A stretch of DNA of 64,000 nucleotides from Myxococcales bacterium (GCA_016720545.1 JADKKK010000005.1:124001-188000), one strand, 5' to 3'; shown: positions 7,359 to 17,221, counted from the stretch's first letter. Notes: generated by a model from the sequence alone, not told the origin. Numbers and translations are program-made.

Positions 7359-9185
7359 ATGGAACGCAAAGCCAAAGCAGCGACGGAAGCCGGCGCGCTC
7401 ATCCTCGTCATCGCGGCCATCTTGGTCGCAGTGAACGTCTTGTCCGCCGTCGGCGGCTACAAGCGAATCGACGTCACCAAGAACGAGCGCTTCACCCTCT
7501 CCAAAGGCAGCGGAAACCTCCTCCGCAGCATGAAGCAGGAGATGAAGTGCGACGTGTACGTGACGAAGGGCTTGCCCAAGCTCGACGCCTTCGTGCGCGA
7601 TCTCCGCGATCTCCTCGGTGAGTACAAGGCCGCCAGCGGCGGGAAGTTCGACTTCAACCTCATCGAGGCGAAAGACGAAGAGCAGAAGAAGGCCGCCAAG
7701 GACGCGGGCCTCGTGGAGCAGCCCTTCGGCGAGGCGACCGACGACCAGGAGAAGGCCTCGGTCACCCAGGGCTTCATGGGCGTCGTCTTCAAGTACGGCT
7801 CCGAGAAGGACGCCATCAAGTTCCTGCCGCCCGATCGCTCCGAGGGTCTCGAGTTCTGGATCACGAACAAGATCCGTGAGGTTCGCGACAAGGGCGACAA
7901 CATCAAGCACAAGATCGGCATCGTCGCGGGCAAGGACGAGTTCAAGCTCACCGACACGAACCTCGTGCCGGCGAACATGGGCAAGCCCAACCTCCAGCAG
8001 ATCGTGCTGCAGAACTTCCCGTTCTACCAGTTCATCGACGTCGATCTGAAGGACGGCGCCTCGGAGATCGACGACTCGCTCGACGGGCTGATCATCACGC
8101 AGCCGAACAAGGACTACAACGAGAAGGAGCTCAAGCGGGTCAACCAGTTCGTGATGAAGGGCAAGACCCTCGTCGTCGTCGCGAGCGCGGTCAACGTGAA
8201 GCCGAGCGACGCGCAGATGCAGGCGACCCTCTCGACCCACGGGCTCGAGAAGCTGCTCGACGGCTACGGCATCGAGTTCCGCAAGGACGCCGTGCTCGAC
8301 TTCGGCCGGCCGTTCCGCGTCGGCATCATGACCCAGGGCGGGCTCGCGAGCATGCGCTTCCCGCAGTTCCTCGACGTGCAGGACAACCCGGCCTTCACCG
8401 GCGACGAGCAGCTGCTCGACACGAGCTTCGCGGGCTTCTTCCGCATCCCCGCGCTCGCGTTCCCGTTCTCGTCGTCGCTGGTTCTCCACAAGGACAAGCA
8501 GCCCGACGTGGCGCCCGAGAAGTTCCGCGTCGTCGCGCGCTCCACCCCGCGCACGCTCCGCGAGACCACTGACAGCGTCGACCTCAAGCCGTTCCGCGCG
8601 TGGAAGCCGAAGGGCGAGTTCGCGCAACAGAACCTCGCCGCCACGGTCGAGGGCACGCTGAAGACGGCGTTCCCCTCGGGTGACGGCGTCACCGTCCCGG
8701 AGAAGAGCGAGAAGCCGGCGCGCGTGCTCGTCATCGCCTCCTCGCACTTCCTCACGAACCCGTTCGCCCGCTCCGGCAACGGCCCGGACATGGGCCAAAT
8801 GGGCATGATGATGCCCGGCGGCGGCGGCGACGAGCAGCTCCTCCAGGTCGCGGGTCCGTACGCGCAGCAGGCGCTCACGAACACCATCCTGGCGTTCAAG
8901 AACACCCTCGACTGGATGACGGGCGACACCGATCTCCTCGCGGTGTCCGCGAAGATCCTCTCCGAGCCCAACCTCGTCTACGGCGACGTCTCGAAGCCGA
9001 AGTTCGAGGATGAGTCCGACGAGCAAATCAAGAAGCGCGAAGACGACATGAAGTCGGCGCGCAAGAAGCAGCAGCACTGGATCGAGGGCACCTTGGTGCT
9101 CATCGTCCCCATCCTCTTCGCCTTCATCGGCGTGTTCCGGCGTATGCGGCGCGACGCCGCGCGCGCGGGCGCCTCGCTCGCCTGA
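7359..9185 (+). CDS. gldG: GldG-type ABC transporter auxiliary protein
   Basis: A 608-residue protein with an N-terminal membrane helix (about 10-32), a large periplasmic domain and a C-terminal membrane helix (about 575-592) followed by a basic tail. This architecture, and the opening YKRIDVTKNERFTLSKGSGNLL region just after the first helix, match the GldG / ABC_transp_aux family. It starts 29 nt after the permease stop and is the third gene of the operon. The family partners GldF; what it handles in this organism is not known. Confidence 0.85.
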   Translation: MERKAKAATEAGALILVIAAILVAVNVLSAVGGYKRIDVTKNERFTLSKGSGNLLRSMKQEMKCDVYVTKGLPKLDAFVRDLRDLLGEYKAASGGKFDFNLIEAKDEEQKKAAKDAGLVEQPFGEATDDQEKASVTQGFMGVVFKYGSEKDAIKFLPPDRSEGLEFWITNKIREVRDKGDNIKHKIGIVAGKDEFKLTDTNLVPANMGKPNLQQIVLQNFPFYQFIDVDLKDGASEIDDSLDGLIITQPNKDYNEKELKRVNQFVMKGKTLVVVASAVNVKPSDAQMQATLSTHGLEKLLDGYGIEFRKDAVLDFGRPFRVGIMTQGGLASMRFPQFLDVQDNPAFTGDEQLLDTSFAGFFRIPALAFPFSSSLVLHKDKQPDVAPEKFRVVARSTPRTLRETTDSVDLKPFRAWKPKGEFAQQNLAATVEGTLKTAFPSGDGVTVPEKSEKPARVLVIASSHFLTNPFARSGNGPDMGQMGMMMPGGGGDEQLLQVAGPYAQQALTNTILAFKNTLDWMTGDTDLLAVSAKILSEPNLVYGDVSKPKFEDESDEQIKKREDDMKSARKKQQHWIEGTLVLIVPILFAFIGVFRRMRRDAARAGASLA

Positions 9186-9320
9186 GCGTCGCCGAGAGAG
9201 GCCTGCCTCCCGCCTGTCAGCGCGCGGCCGGCCTCTCCTCCTCCGAAGGCGTCGCTCCTCCGACGTTGGTCTTCAGCGGCCCGCCCGTAGGCTGGCCCTG
9301 CTGGTAAAGGGTATTGAACG

Positions 9321-10412
9321 ATGGATACGCAGAAGAAGCTCATCCTTGGTGTCGTCGTGCTGGCGGTGCTCGGTGGTCTCGCCTACCAGCAGGTCAAGAA
9401 GGACCAGCAGGTCGGGAAGACCACCACCACCTCCACCGAGGCGCTCCCCGAGCTGAAGGCGCCCGACGACGCCGACAAGCTCCAGATCACCAACGGCAAC
9501 AAGGGCAAGGTCGTCCTCGAGAAGAAGGGCGACAAGTGGGTCATCTCCGAGCCCGTGAAGGCCGAGGCGAACCAACAGTCCGTGAAGGCGCTCCTCGACA
9601 ACATGAAGGAGCTGAAGGTCAAAGAGCAGGTCAACACGGCCGTGACCGACGAGCAGAAGAAGGACTACGAGCTCGACGCCGAGAAGGTCGTCCACGTCAT
9701 CGCGTGGAAGGGCGCCGACAAGAAGTTCGACGCGAGCTTCGGAAAGTCGGGCGGGCGGGGTCAGCTCATCATGATCGACGGCAAGGCCGGGGTCTTCGCG
9801 GGCACGGGGTACACGAGCTACGTGTACGCCCGCGAGGTGAAGAGCTGGCGTGACGCCGAGATCTTCAAGTTCGACGACGCGAACGTCACTCAGGTGTCGA
9901 TCGTGGGCAAGAGCGGGGAGTACTCGTTCACCAAGGGCGACAAGTGGGCGGGCACCTTCAAGGCCAAACCGGCCGACGCCGCGAAGCCCATCCCGAAATT
10001 CGACGACGGCAAGCTGACCGAGCTTCTTCGCACGTTCAAGAACCTCTCGGCGGAGGACTTCGGCGACGGAAAGGGCGCGGCCGACACCGGGCTCGACGCG
10101 CCCGACAAGGAAGGCGGAACCATCACACTCTCTCTCAAGGACAACGCCGGGAAGTACACCCTCGTCGTCGGCAAGGAAGAGAAGGAGAAGAAGCACTACG
10201 CCAAGAAGGGCACCTCCGACGTGATCTACGTCGTGGGTCACTCCGTGGCGGAGTGGGCGACGCCAGAGCTCGCGAAGTTCCAGAAGCAGGGCGACGCGGG
10301 CGCGCCGGCCGCGCCCGGAATGGGCATGCCGCCCGGAATGGGCATGCCGCCCGGAATGGGCATGCCGCCCGGAATGGGCATGCCGCCCGGGATGGATCCT
10401 CACGGCCACTGA
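9321..10412 (+). CDS. DUF4340 protein with a Gly-Met-Pro repeat tail
   Basis: A 363-residue protein with one N-terminal membrane helix (about 5-20) and a long beta-rich extracytoplasmic part containing several repeats of the DUF4340 pattern (an LKAPDDADKLQIT-like strand, then KGDKWVISEP). DUF4340 genes regularly follow gldG, which supports a common complex. The C-terminus is four perfect GMGMPP hexapeptides and then GMDPHGH, giving a Met/His-rich tail that could bind metal, though this is a guess. There is a 135-nt gap after gldG with no clear terminator. Confidence 0.8.
   Translation: MDTQKKLILGVVVLAVLGGLAYQQVKKDQQVGKTTTTSTEALPELKAPDDADKLQITNGNKGKVVLEKKGDKWVISEPVKAEANQQSVKALLDNMKELKVKEQVNTAVTDEQKKDYELDAEKVVHVIAWKGADKKFDASFGKSGGRGQLIMIDGKAGVFAGTGYTSYVYAREVKSWRDAEIFKFDDANVTQVSIVGKSGEYSFTKGDKWAGTFKAKPADAAKPIPKFDDGKLTELLRTFKNLSAEDFGDGKGAADTGLDAPDKEGGTITLSLKDNAGKYTLVVGKEEKEKKHYAKKGTSDVIYVVGHSVAEWATPELAKFQKQGDAGAPAAPGMGMPPGMGMPPGMGMPPGMGMPPGMDPHGH
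10317..10388 (+). repeat. 18-bp tandem repeat, four perfect copies, in frame
   Basis: GGAATGGGCATGCCGCCC occurs four times without mismatch at 10317, 10335, 10353 and 10371, encoding GMGMPP x4 at the end of the DUF4340 protein. The absence of any synonymous change implies recent expansion or ongoing homogenisation. Confidence 0.95.
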
Positions 10413-10544
10413 GTCGGCGGGTGGAGGCCTCCGTCCTTCGCCGAGCCGGGCTCGCGGTGCCGGGCGACTCCGGACAATCCCGACAGTCGCGTGCTTGGGC
10501 GCTGGAGGGTGGTCACACTTGTGGGGCTCCCCGCGACGACCGGC

Positions 10545-11336
10545 ATGAACCTCCGCGCCACGCTTCTTCCCTGCGGGTTCGCGCTCCCTGCGCTCCTAGC
10601 GGCGTGTGAGGGGCCGCCCGGTGGGGCGGCTCCCGCGCGGGGGACCGAGGTGCACAGCGCCGAGACGGCCGGGCTCCTGGCCGACGCACCCCTCCGGGAG
10701 AAGCTCCCGACACCCGCCGCGGTGGAGGCAGTGCCGGTCTCCGGCGACGCGCCGGCCTACGTGGTCCGCGGGCGCTCGGGGCGGCCGCCCGCGATCGTGT
10801 TTCTGCCCGGGGTCTGCTCCAACGCGAGCGCGTACCTGCACACGTTCCCCGAGGCCGCGGCGGCGCACGGCGGCGTCGTCGCGATCGACGGCGACGAGCC
10901 GTGCCCCGGCGTGCCGGGGTTCCACACGTTCTCTTGGGACACCCAGAAGCAGCACCGGCGCCTCGAGGCTGCGCTCGCGGCGGCCGGGGCTCGCACACCT
11001 CGCGAAGGTGGTGTCACCCTGGTGGGCTATTCACAAGGCGCCACGATCGGCGAGAAGCTCGTGTACGCCTACCCCGAGCGGTACAGCCGGGTCATGCTCA
11101 TCGCGGCGCCGGTCGATCCGTCGGTCGCGGCGCTCCGGAGCGCGCGCGCCGCGGTGACGTGCGCCTGCTCGCTCGACGTCACCCAGCGCATGCGCTCGGC
11201 CGCGCTGCGCCTCTCGGCGGGGGGCGTCCCCTCGACCTACCTCGAGATGCCGGGCTGCACGCACGGCAACGTCGCGAAGGGCGAGGAGACCTTCGGCGCC
11301 GCGTTCGCGTGGCTCGACGAGCACGCTCGCCAATAA
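10545..11336 (+). CDS. alpha/beta-hydrolase-like lipoprotein
   Basis: From ATG 10545 the protein has 263 residues, a short signal sequence and a lipobox LLAAC, so it is probably lipid-anchored in the envelope. The nucleophile elbow GYSQG places Ser163. His240 in PGCTHGN is the likely catalytic histidine, and the oxyanion-side stretch FLPGVCSNAS is at about 80-90. The acid residue is not obvious. A longer in-frame start at 10491 would spoil the signal peptide. It is probably an esterase or peptidase of unknown substrate. Convergent with the Sel1 gene. Confidence 0.7.
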   Translation: MNLRATLLPCGFALPALLAACEGPPGGAAPARGTEVHSAETAGLLADAPLREKLPTPAAVEAVPVSGDAPAYVVRGRSGRPPAIVFLPGVCSNASAYLHTFPEAAAAHGGVVAIDGDEPCPGVPGFHTFSWDTQKQHRRLEAALAAAGARTPREGGVTLVGYSQGATIGEKLVYAYPERYSRVMLIAAPVDPSVAALRSARAAVTCACSLDVTQRMRSAALRLSAGGVPSTYLEMPGCTHGNVAKGEETFGAAFAWLDEHARQ

Positions 11337-11383
11337 GTCAATGTGATTGACGTCTTCGCGTGACCCCTGCAACGATTCAGGGG
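11337..11383. terminator. two hairpins between convergent genes
   Basis: GTCAAT (11337-11342) pairs with ATTGAC (11346-11351), and CCCCTG (11364-11369) pairs with CAGGGG (11378-11383). They fill the 56-bp gap between converging genes and probably act as a bidirectional terminator. No T-run is present. Confidence 0.45.
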
Positions 11384-11392
11384 AGGCGATGG

Positions 11393-13573
11393 TCAGTTTC
11401 GCCCGGCCTGCGACTTCTTCAGGGTCTCTTCGCGGGTCGGCTGCTTCAGCTCGGCCGCCGTGGGCGCGCCGCCGAGCTCCTTCCAGAGCTTGCACTCGTC
11501 GCCGTAGTGCATGCGCTGGCAACCCATCTTCGCCGACTCCAGGTAGCGCTTCAGCGTCTCTTCCTTGGGGTTCCCGCCCGCGGCCTTCAACCTCAAACAG
11601 GCGCGCGCATCGTTGCGCTGCTCGCACCGGAGCTCGTAGAACTTCACGAGCTCGTCCTTGCTCTTCGTCTTCAGGATCGCCTCTTGGCCGGCGCATGCCT
11701 TTGGCTCGCTCCAGGACGAGCAGCCCGCCTCGAAGGCATGGAGCGCCTTCTCGGGCGAGGCCGTGAGGCCGTTGCCGCCGCGGCGATAGAGCTCGCCTGC
11801 GCGCGCGCACGCGCCCTTGGCGCAGCCGAGCTCGTAGGCCTCCGCGGCCTTCGCGAAGTCTCTCTGGAGTCCGAGCCCGCCCTTCTCGTAGGCCTCGCCG
11901 AGCGCGAGGCACGGCTCCCACCCGCGCACGTCCTTGTTGCAGCCGCGCTCGAGCATCGAGCGCGCCCGGCCAGAGTCCTGCGCCGTGACCGCGAGCCCGT
12001 GGCCCGCCATGCACGCGAACATGTTGCGCAGGCTGCACGCGCGGTCGAAGGCCGAGAGCGCCTTCGTGGGATCCGCCGGCAGCCCCTTCCCGTTCGCGTA
12101 GATCGCCCCGATCTTGTAGCAGCCGTCGCCGTCGCTGTAGCCCCCGGCGCTGCACTGCCTTTCGTACGCGGCGATGGCGAGCGACGAGTCCTCCTTGGCG
12201 CCCTTGCCGTCGCGGTGCATGTCGCCGAGGCGCCCGCAGGACCGGCCATTGCCGAGATCGCACGCACGCTTCACGTACCCCACGAGCTTGTCGACGCTCT
12301 TCGCGAAGCCGACGCGCTCGGGCTGGTTCGGATCGTAGAAATCCGCGAGGTCGAGGCAGCCGTAGGCGTCGCCCAGGTTGCACGCCGCCTCGAACGCCTT
12401 GCCGGCTCGTCCCGTGGCCGCCGCCTTCTCAGCCTCAGCCACGCCCGGCCGGTAGAGCGCGCCGAGGTCGGAGTGCGCCCCTGTCATGCAGGCGGGGGCG
12501 TAGCCGAGCGAGCAACCCTTCGTCAGGGCCGCCGCGTCCACCTGCGCCGGCGGCACGGGGCGTCGACCGATCTTGGTCGTGGGGTCGGCGGGCGGCGAGC
12601 CGGCGTAGAGACCGAGCACGAAGCAGCTCTCCCCGTTGCCCGCCGAGCAGCCCGCAGAGCACTCCTCTTTGGTGCCCGTCGCCTGGCTGCACGCCTTCGC
12701 GGTGGACTTGCCGCCCACACACTTGAGGCCGTCCCACGCGAACCCCTCCGGGCACGCAGGGGCGTGCGCCTCGGCGGTCTCGGCCTTCGGATGGTCTTTC
12801 GGGTCCTTCTTCTCGGCCACGATCGGCACGAGCTCGAGCCGGGTGATGGCTGCGCACTGCTCGGGGGGAGCGTTCGCGTCCGGCGTCGACTTACGGCACG
12901 CGTCGAGCTCGCCGTCGCGCGCCTCGGTCTTCTTGCCGGCGGCGCTCGAGCCCGCGGTGCCTGCCCCGAAGATCTGCGCGACCGCGCGCACCTCGCCCTC
13001 GGTGCCGGTGGCGAGCGCGAACGCGCCCACGTACACGCCCCGCACGACGTGGGTGGCCTCGGCGCACCCCGAGCCCGTGAGGTCGGACTTCGTGATCTCG
13101 CTCGCCGTGGCGCGCTTCTTCCCCACCGTGACGAGCGCGAGATCGAGCGTCGACCCGCGCTTCATTCCCGCCGAGATCGACGCGCCGCTCAGCGGTAGGT
13201 TCGCCGCGAGCTCGTCGGCGCTGGTCATGCGCACCACGTCTTCCTTGCGCGTCACGCCCGCGAAGCGATAGCCGCCGGGCGCCGCGCAGCTCTTCACGAT
13301 TTTGAGCGATTTACAGTCGAAGCCGACGACCACCACGCCGTCACGCATGGCCACCTCGAGATCGCTGCGCTCGCTCGACTTCAGGTCGACGACGAGGGGC
13401 TCGCCCGCGATGGCCTTCGCGCACGCGGCGATGTTGGCCTCACCCAGGGCCTCGTGTCCCGTCGCCGCCTTTGGGCGAACCGACTCGCCGAGCTGCCCAG
13501 CGGGCGCTCCACACGACGCGACCGCGCTCAGAGAGACAAGGGCTCCGCAGCCGAAAACCAAGAAGGAACGCAT
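11393..13573 (-). CDS. Sel1-repeat, cysteine-pair lipoprotein
   Basis: A 726-residue secreted protein. The start at 13573 gives MRSFLVFGCG... with lipobox AVASC (Cys21). The N-terminal half (to about residue 300) is an unrecognised domain. The C-terminal half is a run of Sel1-like alpha/alpha repeats of about 36 residues, many with a cysteine in each helix (ACNLGDAYGCLDLA, RACDLGNGRSCGRLGD), as in Helicobacter cysteine-rich proteins, where they form intra-repeat disulfides. Sel1 solenoids usually bind protein partners. GAGAGG upstream supports this start over the longer frame from 13618. Confidence 0.8.
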   Translation of the reverse strand: MRSFLVFGCGALVSLSAVASCGAPAGQLGESVRPKAATGHEALGEANIAACAKAIAGEPLVVDLKSSERSDLEVAMRDGVVVVGFDCKSLKIVKSCAAPGGYRFAGVTRKEDVVRMTSADELAANLPLSGASISAGMKRGSTLDLALVTVGKKRATASEITKSDLTGSGCAEATHVVRGVYVGAFALATGTEGEVRAVAQIFGAGTAGSSAAGKKTEARDGELDACRKSTPDANAPPEQCAAITRLELVPIVAEKKDPKDHPKAETAEAHAPACPEGFAWDGLKCVGGKSTAKACSQATGTKEECSAGCSAGNGESCFVLGLYAGSPPADPTTKIGRRPVPPAQVDAAALTKGCSLGYAPACMTGAHSDLGALYRPGVAEAEKAAATGRAGKAFEAACNLGDAYGCLDLADFYDPNQPERVGFAKSVDKLVGYVKRACDLGNGRSCGRLGDMHRDGKGAKEDSSLAIAAYERQCSAGGYSDGDGCYKIGAIYANGKGLPADPTKALSAFDRACSLRNMFACMAGHGLAVTAQDSGRARSMLERGCNKDVRGWEPCLALGEAYEKGGLGLQRDFAKAAEAYELGCAKGACARAGELYRRGGNGLTASPEKALHAFEAGCSSWSEPKACAGQEAILKTKSKDELVKFYELRCEQRNDARACLRLKAAGGNPKEETLKRYLESAKMGCQRMHYGDECKLWKELGGAPTAAELKQPTREETLKKSQAGRN

Positions 13574-13765
13574 GCGACCTCTCACGAAAAAGCAGTTGGA
13601 ATCGGGCATTCGTCGCAAACATTCCCCGCGGGGTCAACCGACGAGAGCGTGTTCGCGCTGACCCCTGTCGACGCACATCGGCGCACGTCGATCTGTCGAA
13701 TCGGGCCGCTCCCCCCGCTTCCACGACCGCCGCGAGGAGGACTCGCGGAGTGCTAGGAATGAGGC

Positions 13766-14146
13766 ATGCTCCCCGGGAGTCGCGCGTTTGGTCGCTGGGC
13801 CGGACTTGTCTACTCGCTCGCCGCGGCGTGGCTCGTGGGGGTCGTGGCGCTCGCCGCGTGGCCGACCCCTGGGAAGTACCCGCTCGGTCTCGCCGCGTGG
13901 GTGCTCGCGGTGCTCCTGGTCGTCGGCTCACTCAAGCTCTGGATCGACGACCTCATGGGCCTCGCCGGGGCGACCCTGGTCCTCGGTGGCCTCGCCCTCG
14001 CGTCGCTCCACGCGTGGCACCTCCCGAAGTCGGCGCTGGCGGCCTTCCTGGGCAGTCTGCTCATCCCCGGGCTGGCGCTGCTCACGGCCCTGCGCGCCGC
14101 GGGCTCCGCCGATTCCCCCTACGAGGAGCCGTACGATGACCCTTGA
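13766..14146 (+). CDS. small integral membrane protein, unknown function
   Basis: A 126-residue protein with about four hydrophobic helices and an acidic C-terminus (SPYEEPYDDP). No family recognised. A TAGGAA hexamer begins 12 nt before the ATG and no Shine-Dalgarno is needed or seen, suggesting a leaderless message. It is followed 33 nt later by a lipoprotein gene that has its own -10-like hexamer. Confidence 0.6.
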   Translation: MLPGSRAFGRWAGLVYSLAAAWLVGVVALAAWPTPGKYPLGLAAWVLAVLLVVGSLKLWIDDLMGLAGATLVLGGLALASLHAWHLPKSALAAFLGSLLIPGLALLTALRAAGSADSPYEEPYDDP

Positions 14147-14179
14147 GCGAGTCGGCGTGGCGCGACTACGTTCTCGCGC

Positions 14180-14737
14180 ATGACCTCCGCCGCCGCGCGC
14201 CGCGCGCTCCCGTGCTCGCTCCTCCTCGCCTTCGTCGGCGCGTGCGCAGGGGCCCCGCCGCCGCCCGCGCAGCCGTGCGTCGCCGCGCCGGCGCCGCCTC
14301 CGCCCCCGCCCCCGGTCGCGCCGCCGCCCCCGCCGGCCGCCTGTCCGGAGCCCGCGCCTGCAGCCACGCCCGCCGAGGCCCCGCCGAAGCCGCCCGCGCC
14401 TCCGCCGCCGACGCTCACGAAGGCCCAGGGCGGGCCGCGAGGCGCGCGCCCGTGCGAGTTCCACGAGAGCGTCGACAGCTACCCGCGCTCGTGCTCAGTG
14501 AAGGTGGAGAGCGACGGCACCCTCACCGTCACGGCGAAGGGCACCGCGCTGAACCCGAACAACGGCTTCACCTTTCGCATGGGCGGCGGACCCACGTCGT
14601 TCGACGCCGTAGGCACCCTCGACGCCTTCGGCGCCTGCAAGGGCCCGTTCGTCGCGACGGTCGCGACGGTGCTCGAGGGCAAGGGCAAGACGTACGAGCT
14701 GCGGTTCCGCGATCACTGCAAGATCGTGATTCGCTGA
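14180..14737 (+). CDS. proline-rich lipoprotein, unknown function
   Basis: A 185-residue protein with signal peptide and lipobox VGAC (Cys22), then a Pro/Ala linker to about residue 80 and a small C-terminal domain with four cysteines (from RPCEFHES to DHCKIVIR), probably two disulfides. The linker suggests a globular domain held away from the membrane. TACGTT begins 13 nt before the ATG, consistent with a leaderless transcript. I do not recognise the domain. Confidence 0.65.
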   Translation: MTSAAARRALPCSLLLAFVGACAGAPPPPAQPCVAAPAPPPPPPPVAPPPPPAACPEPAPAATPAEAPPKPPAPPPPTLTKAQGGPRGARPCEFHESVDSYPRSCSVKVESDGTLTVTAKGTALNPNNGFTFRMGGGPTSFDAVGTLDAFGACKGPFVATVATVLEGKGKTYELRFRDHCKIVIR

Positions 14738-14810
14738 GCGAAACGAGCGGCGCCGCCCGCCGGGCGCGGGGCGGCGCCGACGTCCGCGTGTCGCTCCCTC
14801 GCGTCGCCGC

Positions 14811-15539
14811 TCAGTTGCAGTTGACCTTGTCGATCATGACCGAGCACTTGCAGTCGCGGTCCTTCACCATCTTTCCGCCCTTGCACACGAGCCGCGAGCG
14901 CTTGTCGGTGGTGCAGGCGTAGCCGCCGTCGTTGCCTTCGCAGGGATCACCCAGGTCGGCGATGGTCTGCATGCAGTCGAGCTTCGTGCCCATTTGACGA
15001 CACCCATGCATCCCCTTGCAGGTCTGCGCGAGGGTCATCTTTCCGCCCTTGCACACGAGCAGGTTCTTCTTGTCGGGTGTGCACGACGCGTTGCCCTCGT
15101 TCTCCTTCGTGCATGCGTCTCCTGCGGACGCCGCCCCGAGATCGCACTTCGCGCCGTTTACGTTCGCGACGCAGCCGAGCGCGCCGCCGCACTTGTTCAG
15201 GAGCTTCCAGTGGGCGTTCTCGCACTTGATCATCGACTTGCGATCGCCCGAGCACTGCGGCTCACCCTCGTTCAGGCACGGCTCGCCGACCGCGTACTTC
15301 GTGTGCGTGCAGCTGCCCGAGCCAGCGACCGTCATGCAGCCGATCGGGCCCTCGCACGACAGGGTCTCCCACACGTCGTTCACGCAGATGACGCCCGTGG
15401 TCTTGTCGACGCACTGGATGTCCCCCTTCTTCTTGCAGGCCCCGCCGGGCTTCGCCTTCTTGCACCCGGCCGTGAGCACGGTGAGGGACAACGCGACGAG
15501 GGTGAGCACGGCGGCGTGGCGGAGCTTGGGGGAGGCCAT
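14811..15539 (-). CDS. lipoprotein with four six-cysteine repeats
   Basis: A 242-residue protein with a lipobox TAGC (Cys26). The mature part is four imperfect repeats of about 50 residues, each with six cysteines in the order C-x6/7-C-x8-C-x8/10-C-x3/4-C-x6/8-C (for example GDPCEGNDGGYACTTD, RLVCKGGKMV). It is probably a rigid disulfide-bonded surface protein; no family name can be given. TAGACT begins 12 nt before the start on this strand, so the mRNA may be leaderless. Its 3' end converges on the proline-rich lipoprotein gene. Confidence 0.7.
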   Translation of the reverse strand: MASPKLRHAAVLTLVALSLTVLTAGCKKAKPGGACKKKGDIQCVDKTTGVICVNDVWETLSCEGPIGCMTVAGSGSCTHTKYAVGEPCLNEGEPQCSGDRKSMIKCENAHWKLLNKCGGALGCVANVNGAKCDLGAASAGDACTKENEGNASCTPDKKNLLVCKGGKMTLAQTCKGMHGCRQMGTKLDCMQTIADLGDPCEGNDGGYACTTDKRSRLVCKGGKMVKDRDCKCSVMIDKVNCN

Positions 15540-15650
15540 CTGGCGAGTCTATCGGACTCGGGCCGCGCCGGAAGGCGGATGGACACGTCGCGCGCGGGGC
15601 CGCGCGGTGTGGACCTCGCGCCCGCGATTTGAGCTACCCTCGCGGGGCGC

Positions 15651-17197
15651 ATGCCCGTCTCGCCCGCCTTCGCCAAAGATCCCGCCGTGGTCGGCCCGCT
15701 CGGCGGGCTCGCGCTCTCCGCGGTGCGCGCCGCCTCGCCGATGATGGTGCTGCGCGCGCTCCGCTGGTACCGCGATTTGGCGAAGCTCGGCGTGCACTTG
15801 CCACTGTTCATGGTGCACGATCTCGGCCTCCTCTACGCGTGCCCCAAGGAGCAGCTCGAGATAGGCGCGCGTTCGAGCACGGAGGCCGCGCTCGCGCGCG
15901 TGCCCAAGGGGCCGAGCTCGCGGCCATCTATCGCAGCGTCGTGAACGAGATCGCCGAGAGCGAGGCCTCGGCCCGCGCGGCGACCATGAGGCTCTCCGAC
16001 GATCTCGTGGTGGTCGTGCTCGCGCGCGTGCTCGGCTCGCTCGTCCAGCGCGCGCGACTCCGGCCTCCCTACCCCGCGAGCATCCCGCTCGACCCGGAGA
16101 TGGTGCGCGACCTCGACCCCCAGCTCGCGCAGCTCTTCGCCGGAATGCCCCGGAACTTCGAGATCGCCATGCTCGAGGCGCTCGCGCGCGCGCGGCTCCA
16201 CGTGCTCACGCTCGCCGACGCCCTCGACCTCGACACGCTCCGGCTGCTCGGCATGCTCGGTCCCGAGTCCACGGCGGCGGGCGCGCTCGCGCACGTCGAT
16301 CTGCTCGCGGCCATGAGCACGCCCGCCGCGAACGACATCGTGAACTTCAGCCTCGAGCTGCTCCCGAGCGTCCTCGAGACGCGGCGCACGCAGGCCACCG
16401 GCACGCACGCCGTGCACGGGTATGCGGGCATCGGCCAGAAGGGCTCCCTCGACTCTCTCGTGCTCACCGAGCTCGCGTGGGACGAGACCGAGTTCGCGCG
16501 GCGCCTCATCGAGAACGAGCTGCTCTTCTATACGCGCGAGCAAGCGCCCGACGAGGCGCGACGCCTGCACTACTTGCTCATCGACGCCTCGGCCTCCATG
16601 CGCGGGGATCGTCAGGTGTTCGCTCGCGGTCTCGCCATCGCGCTCGGCAAGAAGCTCCAGCTCGCCGGCGAAGAGGTGTGGCTCCGCTTCTTCGACTCAC
16701 GCCTCTACGACGTGCAGCGCGCGCGCCCGGGCCAGCTCCCGGCGGCGTACGTCCTCGGCTTCAAGGGCGAGCGCGGCCGCAACCCGGCGCGCGTGTTCGC
16801 CCAGCTCGCGACCGAGATCTCCCTGCTCCGCGCGCGCGATCAGCGCGATCCGGTGATTCACCTCATCACGCACGCCGCGCTCCACGTGCCTCGGCCGCTC
16901 GTCGCCGAGATACGTCGCCAGGCGCACCTCTTCGGCGTCTTCATTCTGCCCTCGGGCGGCGAGCTCGATCTCGAGTACTTGGACCTCCTCGAGGGGCACG
17001 CAGTGGTCGATCACGACACGTTGAGCCAGAAGAACGCGCGCGCGGCGGCGGCGACGAAGATCGTGAACGACGCCGCCGAGATGACCGAGAAGATGCCCGC
17101 GTCGATGGCGAACCCTCCCACGTCGAAGGCCTCGGAAGAGGGGGTGCCGCCGTCGCTGAGGCCGCAGCGCCACTCGATCCCGCCTTCGCTCCGCTGA
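15651..17197 (+). CDS. VWA (von Willebrand factor A) domain protein, interrupted by an apparent frameshift
   Basis: The gene begins at ATG 15651 (MPVSPAFAKDPAVVG...). At about 15908-15915, in AAGGGGCC, the good coding sequence moves to another frame; one more G would give VPKGAELAAIYRSV and one continuous product of about 515 residues. The C-terminal half is a VWA domain with the metal-site motif DASAS (16583-16597) in LLIDASASMRG. Such proteins often work with MoxR ATPases, none of which is nearby. No signal peptide, so cytoplasmic. TACCCT lies 16 nt before the ATG. If the frameshift is real, only the first ~90 residues are made. Confidence 0.75.
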
Positions 17198-17221
17198 GTG
17201 ATCCCGGCGCTCACGCCGGGA

